Origin: a virus
Reading direction: 5' to 3' (one strand)
DNA length: 43,599 nucleotides
Virus record (IMG/VR): IMGVR_UViG_3300044720_000100
Location: 1-43,599 of that record
Position numbers and translations under genes: made by a program. The notes under the pieces are model-generated. The model made no database searches, had not been told where the DNA came from, and saw only the letters and a program-made list of their open reading frames with translations. The number at the start of each line of letters is the position of its first letter. The stretch's first letter is position 1. Below, one piece after another: positions 1-6,817 of the stretch.

Positions 1-474
1 ATGGAGCCGACCCGACCACGCCTTGGCGGACGCAAGTCCGTCCTGCCCGACGGCGAAGAACTGGACCGCCTCAACGGGCAGACCGGTTTGTCGTTCGACC
101 AGATCGGTGCCATGTACGGCGTGAGCGGACAGGCAGCCCAGCAGAAGCACAAGCGCTGGAAGCAGGGCACGGACGGCTCCACCAACTGGAGCCGGCATTG
201 GCCGGGCGAATGGTGGAAACAGCGGCACGGTGGCAACAAGGTGCGCACCGACCACGCCGGTACCTACATCTACAAGCAGCTGTTGAACTACACGAAGCGC
301 CGGTACGGCGTGGAGATCCGCCCGCACGAAGTGCAGATCCTGGACGACTTCCTGGACCATCTACGGAAGAACAACCTGGTGGTCTACTACCTGTACGAGG
401 ATGCCAACGGGTTCCGTTTGCGTTCACGCAGGGACGGGGATGGCCCGGATGTGATCTGGGCTGCCGAGGCGTAG
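1..474 (+). CDS. Hypothetical protein, possible HTH DNA-binding
   Basis: A 157-residue protein that I do not recognise by family. Residues about 18-50 (LNGQTGLSFDQIGAMYGVSG, then basic KHKRWKQG) read like a helix-turn-helix: a short helix, a turn and a YGVSGQA recognition-helix pattern. The rest is rich in Trp, Arg and Tyr, ending in an acidic tail. It starts with ATG at the first base of the window, so any upstream ribosome site or promoter is not visible. It is the only rightward gene left of the leftward block and is separated from it by a hairpin. A role as a DNA-binding regulator or small-terminase-like protein is possible, but only the HTH-like pattern supports it. Confidence 0.6.
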   Translation: MEPTRPRLGGRKSVLPDGEELDRLNGQTGLSFDQIGAMYGVSGQAAQQKHKRWKQGTDGSTNWSRHWPGEWWKQRHGGNKVRTDHAGTYIYKQLLNYTKRRYGVEIRPHEVQILDDFLDHLRKNNLVVYYLYEDANGFRLRSRRDGDGPDVIWAAEA

Positions 475-481
475 ACACAGC

Positions 482-503
482 AATGCCCCCTTGCGGGGGC
501 ATT
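482..503. terminator. Hairpin between convergent genes
   Basis: AATGCCCCC, loop TTGC, GGGGGCATT: a perfect 9-bp stem. It lies between the rightward gene ending at 474 and the leftward gene ending at 516, where a bidirectional terminator is expected. The following T-run is poor (GTGTTGGTGTT), which is common in GC-rich actinobacteria. Confidence 0.7.
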
Positions 504-515
504 GTGTTGGTGTTC

Positions 516-779
516 CTAGCGCGGGTGGCCTTTGCCTCTTCGAGGCTTCGGATTGGGCTTTGCCTTGCACATCAGGTCGGTGCCGTACTTGATGCAGGCG
601 CAGCCGACGCCCTGAATGAACCAGTAGCCGTTCAGACCGTAGCGCTTGTTGTACATCCGGTTGAAGCGGTACGCAGGCTCGTCGCAGAAGACGCTTGCGG
701 TCTCCCAACCGCGGCACCCGCCGCCCGTGGTCAACGTCCAGTACCGCTCGGCCTTCTTGAGCTTCCGTGCTCGGCTCAC
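516..779 (-). CDS. Small Cys-containing hypothetical protein
   Basis: An 87-residue basic protein, not recognised. I chose GTG at 779 because a GGAGAGG ribosome site precedes it by about 8 bases. The frame stays open upstream to 866, but that extension would run into the neighbouring gene that ends at 799. It contains scattered cysteines (GGGCRGW, VFCDE, GCACIKYG, LMCK), an aromatic centre (YNKRYGLNGYWF) and a Lys/Arg/Pro-rich tail. It is the last gene of the leftward block 2665-516. The cysteines could bind metal, but no standard zinc-finger spacing is clear. Confidence 0.6.
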   Translation of the reverse strand: MSRARKLKKAERYWTLTTGGGCRGWETASVFCDEPAYRFNRMYNKRYGLNGYWFIQGVGCACIKYGTDLMCKAKPNPKPRRGKGHPR

Positions 780-798
780 CTTCGCGTCCTCTCCAGCA

Positions 799-1101
799 CT
801 AGTCGGCAGGCCCGTCGGCCAACGGCAAATCCGGCACCGAAAAGCGCAGCTGCCAGTCCAGCCCAACCAGCAACGCGGACTGCTTGTGCGCGACCAGCCA
901 TCTTTGTACCTGCCTTCCCCCGATAGCCTCGGTAACCGGGTGGGTGTCCAACGGGATACCGGAGCGCAGCACCAGCCGGATCACTTCGATACGTTCGTAT
1001 GAGGTGAGGTGCCTCGGGGGTTTACGCCCCCCGAGAACACGGAACACGATCACCCAGTCGTATTGCGCGTCCCGCAGTGGACGCCTGCGCTTGGTTTCCA
1101 C
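799..1101 (-). CDS. Hypothetical protein (100 aa)
   Basis: An unrecognised 100-residue protein starting with GTG at 1101, three bases downstream of the stop of the preceding gene, so probably translationally coupled. The N-terminus is very basic (METKRRRP), followed by a hydrophobic stretch (WVIVFRVLGG) and a repeat of Arg/Leu helices (SYERIEVIRLVLRSGI). The last residues are acidic and Pro-rich. It belongs to the leftward block. No function can be assigned. Confidence 0.6.
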   Translation of the reverse strand: METKRRRPLRDAQYDWVIVFRVLGGRKPPRHLTSYERIEVIRLVLRSGIPLDTHPVTEAIGGRQVQRWLVAHKQSALLVGLDWQLRFSVPDLPLADGPAD

Positions 1102-1104
1102 CGA

Positions 1105-1806
1105 TCACCCGCCACAGCACGTCGGGCAGTCGTCGGCGCAGTCGCCGTGCACGGTGCGGAGAACGCAGTCCATGCACCCGCGGGCATCGCAGTTCCGGCA
1201 GTCGGGCGAAGGGACTTTCACGAGTTCCATGCCGCTTTGTTCGCGGTGGAACCGTTGGACGTCGGCGATGGTGGCGAACACCGGCCCGCACTGGTACCAG
1301 CCGGGACCGACGACCGTGTCGTTCCGCCAGAACTCGACCTGGCCGTTGTTGACCCGGTAGACGGGACCCTGGTGTTGCTCCGTAGACCACGCCTGCGGGG
1401 TCTCACGACCCGAGTCGTCCGGCTCGGGCTTGGCCATTCCGCACACAGCACACGGGTGCCAGACGGCCGAATCGTCCACCACGTAGGTGCAGGTATGGTC
1501 GGGCGTTTCCGACGCCTCAGATTCGAGACCGTCCAGGAACTTGGCCAGCTTCTTGCGGCCCCACTTCTGCTCCAGTTCGGCAAGCAGGTGGTGGTACCGC
1601 TCGTTGCGGCCCTCCAGCGCGCGGGTCATCGTGGCCAGCCACGCTTTGTCGACCGCGGTGTTGCCTTGCAAGGTGGCGATGACCTCCGCTCGACGACGTG
1701 CGATGCGCTCCCAGGTACCCGCCCGAACCACCGCGCGGTAAAGACGGGCTCTCTGGGCGGATCGGGCCACAAGGTCCGCCCATTCCTTGGTCACGTGCAC
1801 CGTCAC
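1105..1806 (-). CDS. Cysteine-rich putative zinc-binding protein
   Basis: A 233-residue protein with two parts. Residues 1-105 are helical and charged (Arg/Glu/Lys-rich, coiled-coil-like around GRNERYHHLLAELEQKWG). The rest carries repeated metal-ligand pairs: HTC, HPCAVCGM, CRNCDARGCMDC and CADDCPTCCGG, consistent with two or more zinc sites. The C-terminal CxxC arrangement resembles DnaJ-like zinc modules but without the exact spacing. Its ATG overlaps the upstream stop by four bases (ATGA). It may be a nucleic-acid-binding accessory protein; that is inference from the cysteines. Confidence 0.7.
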   Translation of the reverse strand: MTVHVTKEWADLVARSAQRARLYRAVVRAGTWERIARRRAEVIATLQGNTAVDKAWLATMTRALEGRNERYHHLLAELEQKWGRKKLAKFLDGLESEASETPDHTCTYVVDDSAVWHPCAVCGMAKPEPDDSGRETPQAWSTEQHQGPVYRVNNGQVEFWRNDTVVGPGWYQCGPVFATIADVQRFHREQSGMELVKVPSPDCRNCDARGCMDCVLRTVHGDCADDCPTCCGG

Positions 1807-2021
1807 CTGCCCCGCACCTCCTTGTCGGCAGCCTGGGCCTTCGCCCGGATCGCCTGCTGCACGTTGCGGGCCGTCTCCGGCTCCAAATCCACCTTGGCCC
1901 TGCGGCCGTCCTGGTCCTGCACGGACACGGTGACCTTCCCGTCCAAGGCAACCTGCACCTGGAGGCTGCCGTTGTCGGCGTGGAAGGTGCGCGGGGTGAA
2001 CCGCGCCAGGCGGTCGGTCAC
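1803..2021 (-). CDS. Small hypothetical protein (72 aa)
   Basis: A 72-residue protein beginning with GTG at 2021 and overlapping both neighbours by four bases, so cotranslation in the leftward block is likely. The first half is beta-rich ([20 protein letters not shown]) and the second half is a charged helix ([20 protein letters not shown]). No cysteine, signal peptide or membrane segment is present. The function is unknown. Confidence 0.65.
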   Translation of the reverse strand: MTDRLARFTPRTFHADNGSLQVQVALDGKVTVSVQDQDGRRAKVDLEPETARNVQQAIRAKAQAADKEVRGR

Positions 2022-2665
2022 GCGTCCCCGTCCTCGGGGTGGGCCTTGCCGATCTCGGCCGACCAGTGCTGGGTGAGGATGCGGTACTGCTCGGGTTCGA
2101 TCAGGTCCCGCGTGAGCACCGCGAGCGCGGCGCCCCAGACGGCGCCCCTGGCGACGTCCCAGGCGGCGTCCTGGGCGGCACCCCAGGCGGCGCCCCTGGC
2201 GGCACCCCAGGCGGCGCCCCTGGCGGCACCCCAGGCGGCACCCCAGGCGGCACCCCAGGCGGCGTCCTGGGCGGCACCCAACCGTCGAGCCTCGTCACGG
2301 GTCAGCTGTGCGGTGCGCTCGATGATCCCGGCCACGTAGTTGCCGTTCGGGCCGAGAGCCTGCCAGGCGGGGAGTTCTTCAACGACGCGCAGCGACAAGC
2401 ACGCCCGCTTGTACTCCGACGCGGTCAGGTCGGAGAGCAGGTCTCCGATCGGCTCGACACGGAAGAGGCGGCAAGGCCAGCTACCGCCGATCAGCGTCTC
2501 ACCGGGCTGGGTGGAGATCGACAGGTACGAGTGCGCCTCGTCGGGGCGCATCGCCGTGCTGGTCGGGTGCTTGACCGTCTCGCCGGTTCCCAGCGCCCCG
2601 GCGTAGTCGAGCGTCCCGCTGTAGAAGTCGCGCCCGTCCGGACGGGCCGCCTTGAAGTGGTCCAC
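2018..2665 (-). CDS. Actinophage protein with Ala/Trp tandem repeats
   Basis: A 215-residue protein. GTG at 2665 is chosen because GGAGGA lies directly upstream; a longer frame to 2791 exists but lacks this signal. The N-terminal domain has the [25 protein letters not shown] and [17 protein letters not shown] patterns that I recall from a widespread actinobacteriophage family (possibly listed as DUF7666). From about residue 148 comes a run of five-residue repeats of the AAWGA/AARGA type, coded by a 15-bp tandem DNA repeat at about 2150-2280. Such repeats form an amphipathic helix and vary in number between relatives. It is the first gene of the leftward block. Its role is unknown. Confidence 0.8.
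   Translation of the reverse strand: MDHFKAARPDGRDFYSGTLDYAGALGTGETVKHPTSTAMRPDEAHSYLSISTQPGETLIGGSWPCRLFRVEPIGDLLSDLTASEYKRACLSLRVVEELPAWQALGPNGNYVAGIIERTAQLTRDEARRLGAAQDAAWGAAWGAAWGAARGAAWGAARGAAWGAAQDAAWDVARGAVWGAALAVLTRDLIEPEQYRILTQHWSAEIGKAHPEDGDA
2150..2280. repeat. 15-bp tandem repeat inside the Ala/Trp protein
   Basis: Near-perfect 15-bp units alternating between GGCGCCCCTGGCGGC-like and ACCCCAGGCGGC-like forms. On the coding (minus) strand they specify AAWGA/AARGA peptides. The plus strand of the same stretch reads as Gly/Pro/Thr repeats, which are an artefact. Slippage would change copy number in multiples of five residues without breaking the frame. Confidence 0.85.
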
Positions 2666-2684
2666 AGGTCCTCCGTTGGTGTTG

Positions 2685-2705
2685 GTCAACGATGCTCTGG
2701 CCAAC
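2685..2705 (-). promoter_or_regulatory. Start-associated repeat, copy A
   Basis: On the minus strand this reads GTTGGCCAGAGCATC followed by GTTGAC: two half-sites at 15-base spacing. It lies 20-40 bases upstream of the GTG at 2665 and points in the direction of transcription. The same motif occurs at 3460, 11032, 16860, 18616 and 18666. It is a probable binding site for a phage regulator. Confidence 0.6.
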
Positions 2706-2840
2706 AGAAGACGCCTGCGCGGTCCGATAGTCAAGCCGACGTGGCATGTTGGGTTTGTCGTGCCTCGTGCGCCCGTGCGGTAGTGCATCAACTACTTCCG
2801 GCGCGGTCCGATGAAGCGCCGGGCTGTCTCTTGTTGTAGT

Positions 2841-2904
2841 ACCAGGCCTTGAGGGCCTGGTTACTTAGTAGTAACTGCTACTTGCAGGGGGCCTTACGGC
2901 CCCT
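2841..2904. terminator. Three consecutive hairpins in the left control region
   Basis: ACCAGGCC-TTGAG-GGCCTGGT (2841-2861), GTTACT-TAGT-AGTAAC (about 2859-2874) and GGGGCC-TTAC-GGCCCC (2888-2903). They sit between the leftward block (start 2665) and the rightward promoter region near 3110. They could terminate or attenuate transcription in either direction. The last hairpin resembles the GGGCCCC repeats near 19556. No gene is visible here. Confidence 0.5.
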
Positions 2905-3106
2905 AATAGATCTTTACTTAGCTGGCAGTTACTCGCTTCGCTCGTAGTGTACTTAGCTCTACTGACACGGATGCGCGTACCCGCGGCGTGCCCGAGTCAC
3001 CCCGTTGACGTAGCGCACTGCTCCGTGCAAGCTGTTGAGCGTGCAACCTGTCCAGCGGACAGCAACGTTACGATCGTGTATCGCTGCTGGTCATTTGCTT
3101 GTCCTA
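2905..3106. other. Non-coding control DNA upstream of early operon
   Basis: No credible gene. It contains a CGCTTCGCTC word at about 2934, also found twice near 19680 and 19740, and a TTGACG hexamer at 3005-3010 without a good -10 partner. It is probably part of the control region between the leftward block and the rightward early operon. Confidence 0.5.
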
Positions 3107-3142
3107 TTGAGACGGTTGTGCGGTGGTCGAATGTATGTTCGA
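3107..3142 (+). promoter_or_regulatory. Likely early promoter overlapped by a LexA (SOS) box
   Basis: TCGAATGTATGTTCGA at 3127-3142 matches the actinobacterial SOS box TCGAAC-N4-GTTCGA with one mismatch, and it extends to an inverted repeat GTCGAA/TTCGAC. TTGAGA at 3107-3112 and AATGTA at 3130-3135 form a -35/-10 pair with a 17-base spacer, so the box would cover the -10. The rightward genes begin at 3271. If LexA binds here, DNA damage would derepress the early operon directly. The match is seen; binding is inferred. Confidence 0.6.
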
Positions 3143-3270
3143 CAGGCAGGTCGTCACGTTCCGCAACCGCAGTACTAGTCCGTTCGAGTGAGAACGTAAC
3201 GCGTTTGAACAGTCAACGATCACCCAAGTAGAAGCCCGCAACATTCCTCCCCGGACCTCGGAGGGCCGCA

Positions 3271-3438
3271 ATGCCACGCAAATCAGACGGCGATCAATTC
3301 GTTGTCACGTTCACCCGCGGCGGAAGCTACGACGTGAGCGTTCCCGGCTCGTTCGCGCCGGAAGACTGGCCCATCCTGGATCGTGTCGTCGCGGCTGTCC
3401 GCGAGGCTGTCACAGGCGCGGCGGTGGGCCACGCGTAG
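3271..3438 (+). CDS. Small hypothetical protein (55 aa), first early gene
   Basis: ATG at 3271 follows a clear GGAGG. The peptide begins MPRKSDGDQFVVTFTRGG, has a beta-like first half and a helical second half (WPILDRVVAAVREAVTGAAV). There are no cysteines or membrane segments. It is the first gene downstream of the promoter and LexA box, so it is a candidate for an early regulator or host-takeover peptide, but no family is recognised. Confidence 0.65.
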   Translation: MPRKSDGDQFVVTFTRGGSYDVSVPGSFAPEDWPILDRVVAAVREAVTGAAVGHA

Positions 3439-3459
3439 CGTGTCCCCATTGGGTGCTAA

Positions 3460-3480
3460 GTTGGCGAGAGCGTGTTGCTG
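3460..3480 (+). promoter_or_regulatory. Start-associated repeat, copy B
   Basis: GTTGGCGAGAGCGT followed by GTTGCT, 28-48 bases upstream of the ATG at 3508 and in the same orientation. Spacing between half-sites is 14 rather than 15 bases. A downstream GCCAAC (3484-3489) makes an inverted pair with the first GTTGGC. Confidence 0.55.
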
Positions 3481-3507
3481 CTGGCCAACCGGTGGAGGTG
3501 AGATCGC

Positions 3508-3828
3508 ATGGTGACCCTGTACCTGGTGGCCGGTAGCCGCTGCAAGAAGGCGGCCGAGGAGGCCATTCCCGGCGACTTGTGGCCGAAGGTGAAGCAGAAG
3601 TACATCCGGATCAAGAAGGACGTGCCAGCTCGCGGGCACCTGCTGCTCCAGGTCGGCAAAGGCACGCCCGACTTGGAGGCGGAACGCTTCGCCGCCCGTA
3701 AGGGCGCGCTGCTCACCTGCCTGCCCGAGGCGGGCATCTACGTGGAGCAGAAGGTCCGCCAGGCGTTGGACGCCAACACGGATCTGGTGCTGCTGGACGT
3801 GGGCTTGATGAACGTGTCGGTGGTCTGA
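3508..3828 (+). CDS. Hypothetical protein (106 aa)
   Basis: ATG at 3508 with GGAGGTGA eight bases upstream. A 106-residue protein with a basic helical first half (CKKAAEEAIPGDLWPKVKQKYIRIKKD) and an alternating hydrophobic second half (HLLLQVGKGTPDLEAERFAARKGALLTCLPEAG). It ends in VLLDVGLMNVSVV. No known domain is recognised. It starts the run of small early genes and is followed immediately by a coupled zinc-ribbon gene. Confidence 0.75.
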   Translation: MVTLYLVAGSRCKKAAEEAIPGDLWPKVKQKYIRIKKDVPARGHLLLQVGKGTPDLEAERFAARKGALLTCLPEAGIYVEQKVRQALDANTDLVLLDVGLMNVSVV

Positions 3829-4002
3829 GTGGGCGCGTGCGCCCAGTGCGAGGCCGAGCTGAACCCAGACGGACCGAGCTTCTACTTCTGCTCGATGAAA
3901 TGCCAGTTCGCCTGGTCGTGCGCCCAGACCGACAGCTTGTTCAAGTGGACCATGGATTTCGACCACGGCAGGAACTTCCACCCCGAACAGGAGACCTCGT
4001 GA
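3829..4002 (+). CDS. Small zinc-ribbon-like protein (57 aa)
   Basis: A 57-residue peptide with GTG directly abutting the upstream TGA. CAQC at residues 4-7 and CSMKC at 25-29 form two knuckles suited to one zinc ion; a further Cys lies in SCAQTD. The FYFCSMKCQFAW pattern is typical of small phage zinc ribbons. It overlaps the next gene by GTGA. It probably binds nucleic acid or protein, but only the cysteine spacing is evidence. Confidence 0.65.
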   Translation: MGACAQCEAELNPDGPSFYFCSMKCQFAWSCAQTDSLFKWTMDFDHGRNFHPEQETS

Positions 4003-4244
4003 ACACCTGCGGTGGTTGCATCACCACCTGGACCGGCATGGTCATGTGCCACTGCGCCGGGTGCCACAACACGTTTTCGTCCCTAGGACTGTTCGACCGC
4101 CACCGCCGGGGTGGTCGGTGCCGGGAGCCCGGTTCGTGCGTTCTGGGTAAGGACGCGACACCAGCAATGCGGCAAGACGCACGGGGTGTGTGGGTTGGTG
4201 CGGAAGCCAACCCGCGCTGGAGCAAGAAGGAGGCGAACGCGTGA
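3999..4244 (+). CDS. FDXHR-type putative zinc-binding protein
   Basis: An 81-residue protein starting with GTG at 3999 (GTGA overlap with the previous stop). It shows CHCAGCHNTFSSLGLFDRHR: a CxxC pair followed by FDRHR and a later GGRCREPGSC, the signature of the small FDXHR zinc-binding family common in actinobacteriophages. The C-terminal DARGVWVGAEANPRW segment is also typical. The family has no known biochemical function. The upstream extension of the frame to 3837 is rejected because it overlaps the preceding gene. Confidence 0.8.
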   Translation: MNTCGGCITTWTGMVMCHCAGCHNTFSSLGLFDRHRRGGRCREPGSCVLGKDATPAMRQDARGVWVGAEANPRWSKKEANA

Positions 4245-4609
4245 ACGAGCCGAAGGCGAAGTTCGCCGAGGGCGACCTCGTGGTGAACCGTCAGTACGCC
4301 AAGCTTGCTGACGTGCCGACGCTGGTAGTCCTCGATCGTCCGGAGTTGAACACTAAGACGGGGACGTTTTACTACGGCCTGCACTACGTGCAGCGCCCCG
4401 AGCTTGGCTACCCGAATGGCGGGTCCAGCTGGAGCACGGAGGAGAAGTGGCTCCACTTCCCGCAGACGGGCCATGAGCAGCTGCTCGCCATGCAGTACGG
4501 AGCACACGGGCGGGTGCTGCTGACAGCGAAAGCGGCCGAAGCCGCGGTCATCGAGGCGAAGGCTGTGGACGTGACACTGGCCGTGTTCCTCCGGTCGGAG
4601 CCCTCATGA
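4241..4609 (+). CDS. Hypothetical protein (122 aa)
   Basis: GTG at 4241 overlaps the preceding stop and has GAAGGAG upstream. It begins VNEPKAKFAEGDLVV, like a small beta-barrel (KOW- or SH3-like) start, followed by aromatic-rich strands (TGTFYYGLHYVQRPELGY) and a C-terminal Ala-rich helix (AKAAEAAVIEAKAVDV). The family is not recognised. It overlaps the MazG-like gene by four bases, so the two are likely cotranslated. Confidence 0.7.
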   Translation: MNEPKAKFAEGDLVVNRQYAKLADVPTLVVLDRPELNTKTGTFYYGLHYVQRPELGYPNGGSSWSTEEKWLHFPQTGHEQLLAMQYGAHGRVLLTAKAAEAAVIEAKAVDVTLAVFLRSEPS

Positions 4610-4929
4610 TCACAGTCGACGAGTACCAGGCGTGGACCAAACGGTTCGACAACCACAAGGGTCCCGTGCAGGTGCTGGCCTTGGCGCTCGGCCTTGCGGC
4701 CGAGGCGGGCGAGGTGGCCAACCTGTTCGAGCGCCGTTGCCGTGAAGGCGCCGCACCCCTGGACCTGGCCAAGGTGGAAGAAGAGCTGGGCGACGTGCTG
4801 TGGAACGTGGCACGCATCGCCGCCGAGCTGAACATGACGCTGCCGCAGATCTGGACGACCAACATCGCGAAGCTGACCAAGCGCTTCGCCGACAACCTCG
4901 TGTCCGGAAGCGGCAACAGCACCGCTTGA
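4606..4929 (+). CDS. MazG-like nucleotide pyrophosphohydrolase
   Basis: A 107-residue all-helical protein. Residues 30-70 carry the EAGEVANLFER and EEELGDVLWNVARIA motifs, that is the ExxE then ExxD acidic ligands for Mg2+ in the MazG/dCTPase superfamily. These enzymes hydrolyse (d)NTPs to NMP plus PPi. In phages they reshape nucleotide or ppGpp pools. Length is normal for single-domain phage members. The ATG overlaps the preceding stop (ATGA), and the next gene starts inside its stop. Confidence 0.85.
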   Translation: MITVDEYQAWTKRFDNHKGPVQVLALALGLAAEAGEVANLFERRCREGAAPLDLAKVEEELGDVLWNVARIAAELNMTLPQIWTTNIAKLTKRFADNLVSGSGNSTA

Positions 4930-5735
4930 GCACCATCACCAAGCGCTGGTCGCACAGTGCATACGAGGACTACTCCTCGTGCGGGGAGAAGTACCGCCTG
5001 AAGCGGGTCGTGAAGGTCCCCGACCAGCCCGGCCTGGCCCGCACCGCGGGCACCGCCTTCCACTCGTGGTCTGAGGACTACGACAAGGCCGAGCAGGAGT
5101 GGGAGAAGCAAGGCCTGCTCGTTTCGTGGGATGTCTACCTTGAAGCCGCCCTGAAGGCCGAAGAAGAGAAGACCGGCGTCCTGCGCGACAAGTTCACCGT
5201 GTCCGGTCGGGTGTCGAAAGACAAGCCCAACAAGGAAGACCTGACGTTCTGGCGTGACGAGCTGGGGCCAGACCTGGTCTTGAAGTACGCGGACTGGGTG
5301 TCCAACTCGGACTGGGTGATCGCACAAGACCTGCCCGAGGATGCCAACGGCAACACCACCGGTATCGAGTACGAGGTGTCGTACCGCGTGGGCCAGGTGG
5401 AGGAGAAGGGCTACCTGGACCGGGTGTACTACGACCACCTGGGCAACATCGGCGTGGTGGACATCAAGACGTGGTCCCGCAAGAGGACCACCGTTCAGCT
5501 TCCCGGCTACATCCTGGCTTTGCAGAAGCGGGGCGTTGCCGCCACGTGGGGTTCGTACTACCACGCCCGCAAGGGAACCGCTGACGACCCGGTGTTCTAC
5601 GCCTGGGATGAGCACAAGCTCGCCGCCCTGTACGAGCAGGCCGCGGTGATGGAGCAGCAGGGGTTTTACCTGCCGCGTGTGTCCGACGACTGCGGCTGGT
5701 GCTCGGTTCGAGCCCACTGCCAGTTCGCCCTGTGA
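4926..5735 (+). CDS. Cas4/RecB-like PD-(D/E)XK nuclease
   Basis: A 269-residue nuclease starting at TTG 4926, which overlaps the upstream TGA; no other in-frame start is near. The fold motifs are all present: RWSHSAYEDYSSC at the start, GYLDRVYYD, VVDIKTW (Asp-X-Lys, about residue 179) and QLPGYILAL. Cys 19 plus C-terminal Cys 256, 259 and 265 (CGWCSVRAHC) match the 4Fe-4S ligands of Cas4 and AddB-type nucleases. Such enzymes resect DNA ends for recombination. The neighbouring MazG and RecA/DnaB-like genes support a replication/recombination role. No Cas1 or Cas2 and no CRISPR array is present. Confidence 0.88.
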   Translation: MSTITKRWSHSAYEDYSSCGEKYRLKRVVKVPDQPGLARTAGTAFHSWSEDYDKAEQEWEKQGLLVSWDVYLEAALKAEEEKTGVLRDKFTVSGRVSKDKPNKEDLTFWRDELGPDLVLKYADWVSNSDWVIAQDLPEDANGNTTGIEYEVSYRVGQVEEKGYLDRVYYDHLGNIGVVDIKTWSRKRTTVQLPGYILALQKRGVAATWGSYYHARKGTADDPVFYAWDEHKLAALYEQAAVMEQQGFYLPRVSDDCGWCSVRAHCQFAL

Positions 5736-5752
5736 TCCAGAAAGGACAGTCG

Positions 5753-6292
5753 ATGCCTGTCGAGTTCAAGGCCTGGCCGAAGACGCCGCGCCTGTTCCGG
5801 CGCGTCACCATCACGGAGAAGATCGACGGCACCAACGCCGCTGTCATCGTGACGGCCGACGGCGAGGCCGTGGCCCAGTCGCGCAAGCGGCTGATCACCC
5901 CGACCGAAGACAACTACGGCTTCGCCGTCTGGGTCCAGGACCACGCGGACTACCTGGTCGAGACCCTGGGCGAGGGCTACCACTTCGGCGAGTGGTGGGG
6001 GCAGGGCATCCAGCGGCGTTACGGCTTGGACCACAAGCGCTTCTCGCTGTTCAACGTGCGTCGCTGGGTCGGCACGGAGTTCGCGCTGCCCGGCCTGGAC
6101 CTGGTCCCCGTGCTGTACCAGGGCGACCTGAACGACTGGTGCGTCGAGCAGCAGCTGGACCGCCTCCGTCGCCACGGTTCCGTCGCCGCACCCGAGTGGC
6201 CGACGCCCGAGGGGATCTGCGTGTTCCACGAGGACGCGAACCAGGTCTTCAAGGTGCTGCTCGAAAACGACCACCTTTCCAAGTCCGCCTGA
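5753..6292 (+). CDS. RNA ligase family nucleotidyltransferase
   Basis: A 179-residue protein; ATG at 5753 follows GAAAGGA. TEKIDGTNAA (Lys 23) is motif I, where the lysine forms the covalent AMP adduct. SRKR, GEWWGQGIQ, EGICVF and FKVLLEND follow as the later ligase motifs. The layout is that of short Rnl2-like RNA ligases rather than DNA ligases, with no OB domain. It would seal broken RNA, for instance tRNA cut by host anticodon nucleases. The phage carries its own tRNA-Asn at 33503. No polynucleotide kinase is visible, so it would need ends that are already ligatable. Confidence 0.85.
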   Translation: MPVEFKAWPKTPRLFRRVTITEKIDGTNAAVIVTADGEAVAQSRKRLITPTEDNYGFAVWVQDHADYLVETLGEGYHFGEWWGQGIQRRYGLDHKRFSLFNVRRWVGTEFALPGLDLVPVLYQGDLNDWCVEQQLDRLRRHGSVAAPEWPTPEGICVFHEDANQVFKVLLENDHLSKSA

Positions 6293-6308
6293 GAAGAACA
6301 GGAAGCAG

Positions 6309-6809
6309 ATGACCGTCAAGTTCATCGCCCGCATCCCTACTCCCGTGCAGTACGGGTACCTGGAGGTGCACGCCGAAGGGCAGCCGGGCCAGCCCGCCGA
6401 CAGCGTGCAGGCCGAGTTCACCGAGGCGGTGGTCTACGCCGAGGACTACGCGAAGACCATCACCGCGGGCACCGAGGTTCCGGGCGCCACCGAGGCGGCC
6501 GTGCACAATCTTCAGCAGCAGGGTGTGGTCCCGCAGGGCCAGTCCGTGCAGCAGCTGCCGCAGGTGGCGGGCCCCCCGCCGTGGGCTGGCGCCCAGCAGT
6601 CGTTCGCCCAGCCCGCCGATCAGCAGCAGGCCCCGCAGGGGTGGCAGCCTTCGGTCCCGCCACAGCAGGCGCCGAGCGCTGGGCCTTCGTGCCAGCACGG
6701 GCCCGCCAAGTGGGTCCCGCCGGGCGTGAGCAAGCGGACCAACCAGCCGTACACCGGCTTCTGGTCCTGCCAGGCCCCGCAGGGCCAGACGAAGTGCAAG
6801 TTCAACTGA
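6309..6809 (+). CDS. Phage protein with Pro/Gln linker and zinc-ribbon tail
   Basis: A 166-residue protein; ATG after AGGA. Residues 1-70 look like a small beta domain (KFIARIPTPVQYGYLEVHAEG). Residues 70-130 are low-complexity Gln/Pro/Ala. The end is a conserved-looking ribbon: CQHGPAKWVPPGVSKRTNQP, then FWSC and CKFN. I have seen this CxHG...KRTxxPYxxFWSC ending in actinophage proteins near replication genes. A disordered linker between two small domains is reminiscent of SSB-like accessory proteins, but OB-fold evidence is lacking. Confidence 0.75.
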   Translation: MTVKFIARIPTPVQYGYLEVHAEGQPGQPADSVQAEFTEAVVYAEDYAKTITAGTEVPGATEAAVHNLQQQGVVPQGQSVQQLPQVAGPPPWAGAQQSFAQPADQQQAPQGWQPSVPPQQAPSAGPSCQHGPAKWVPPGVSKRTNQPYTGFWSCQAPQGQTKCKFN

Positions 6810-6817
6810 GGCGCTAG

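Noticed and set aside
2039-2839. Rightward Gly/Pro/Thr repeat frame opposite the Ala/Trp gene
   Set aside because: It is the mirror of the 15-bp tandem repeat, lacks a ribosome site and the opposite strand encodes a recognisable actinophage protein.
4926-5735. A CRISPR-Cas locus because of the Cas4-like nuclease
   Set aside because: No Cas1, Cas2 or effector gene and no spaced repeat array is present; phage Cas4-like nucleases commonly occur alone.
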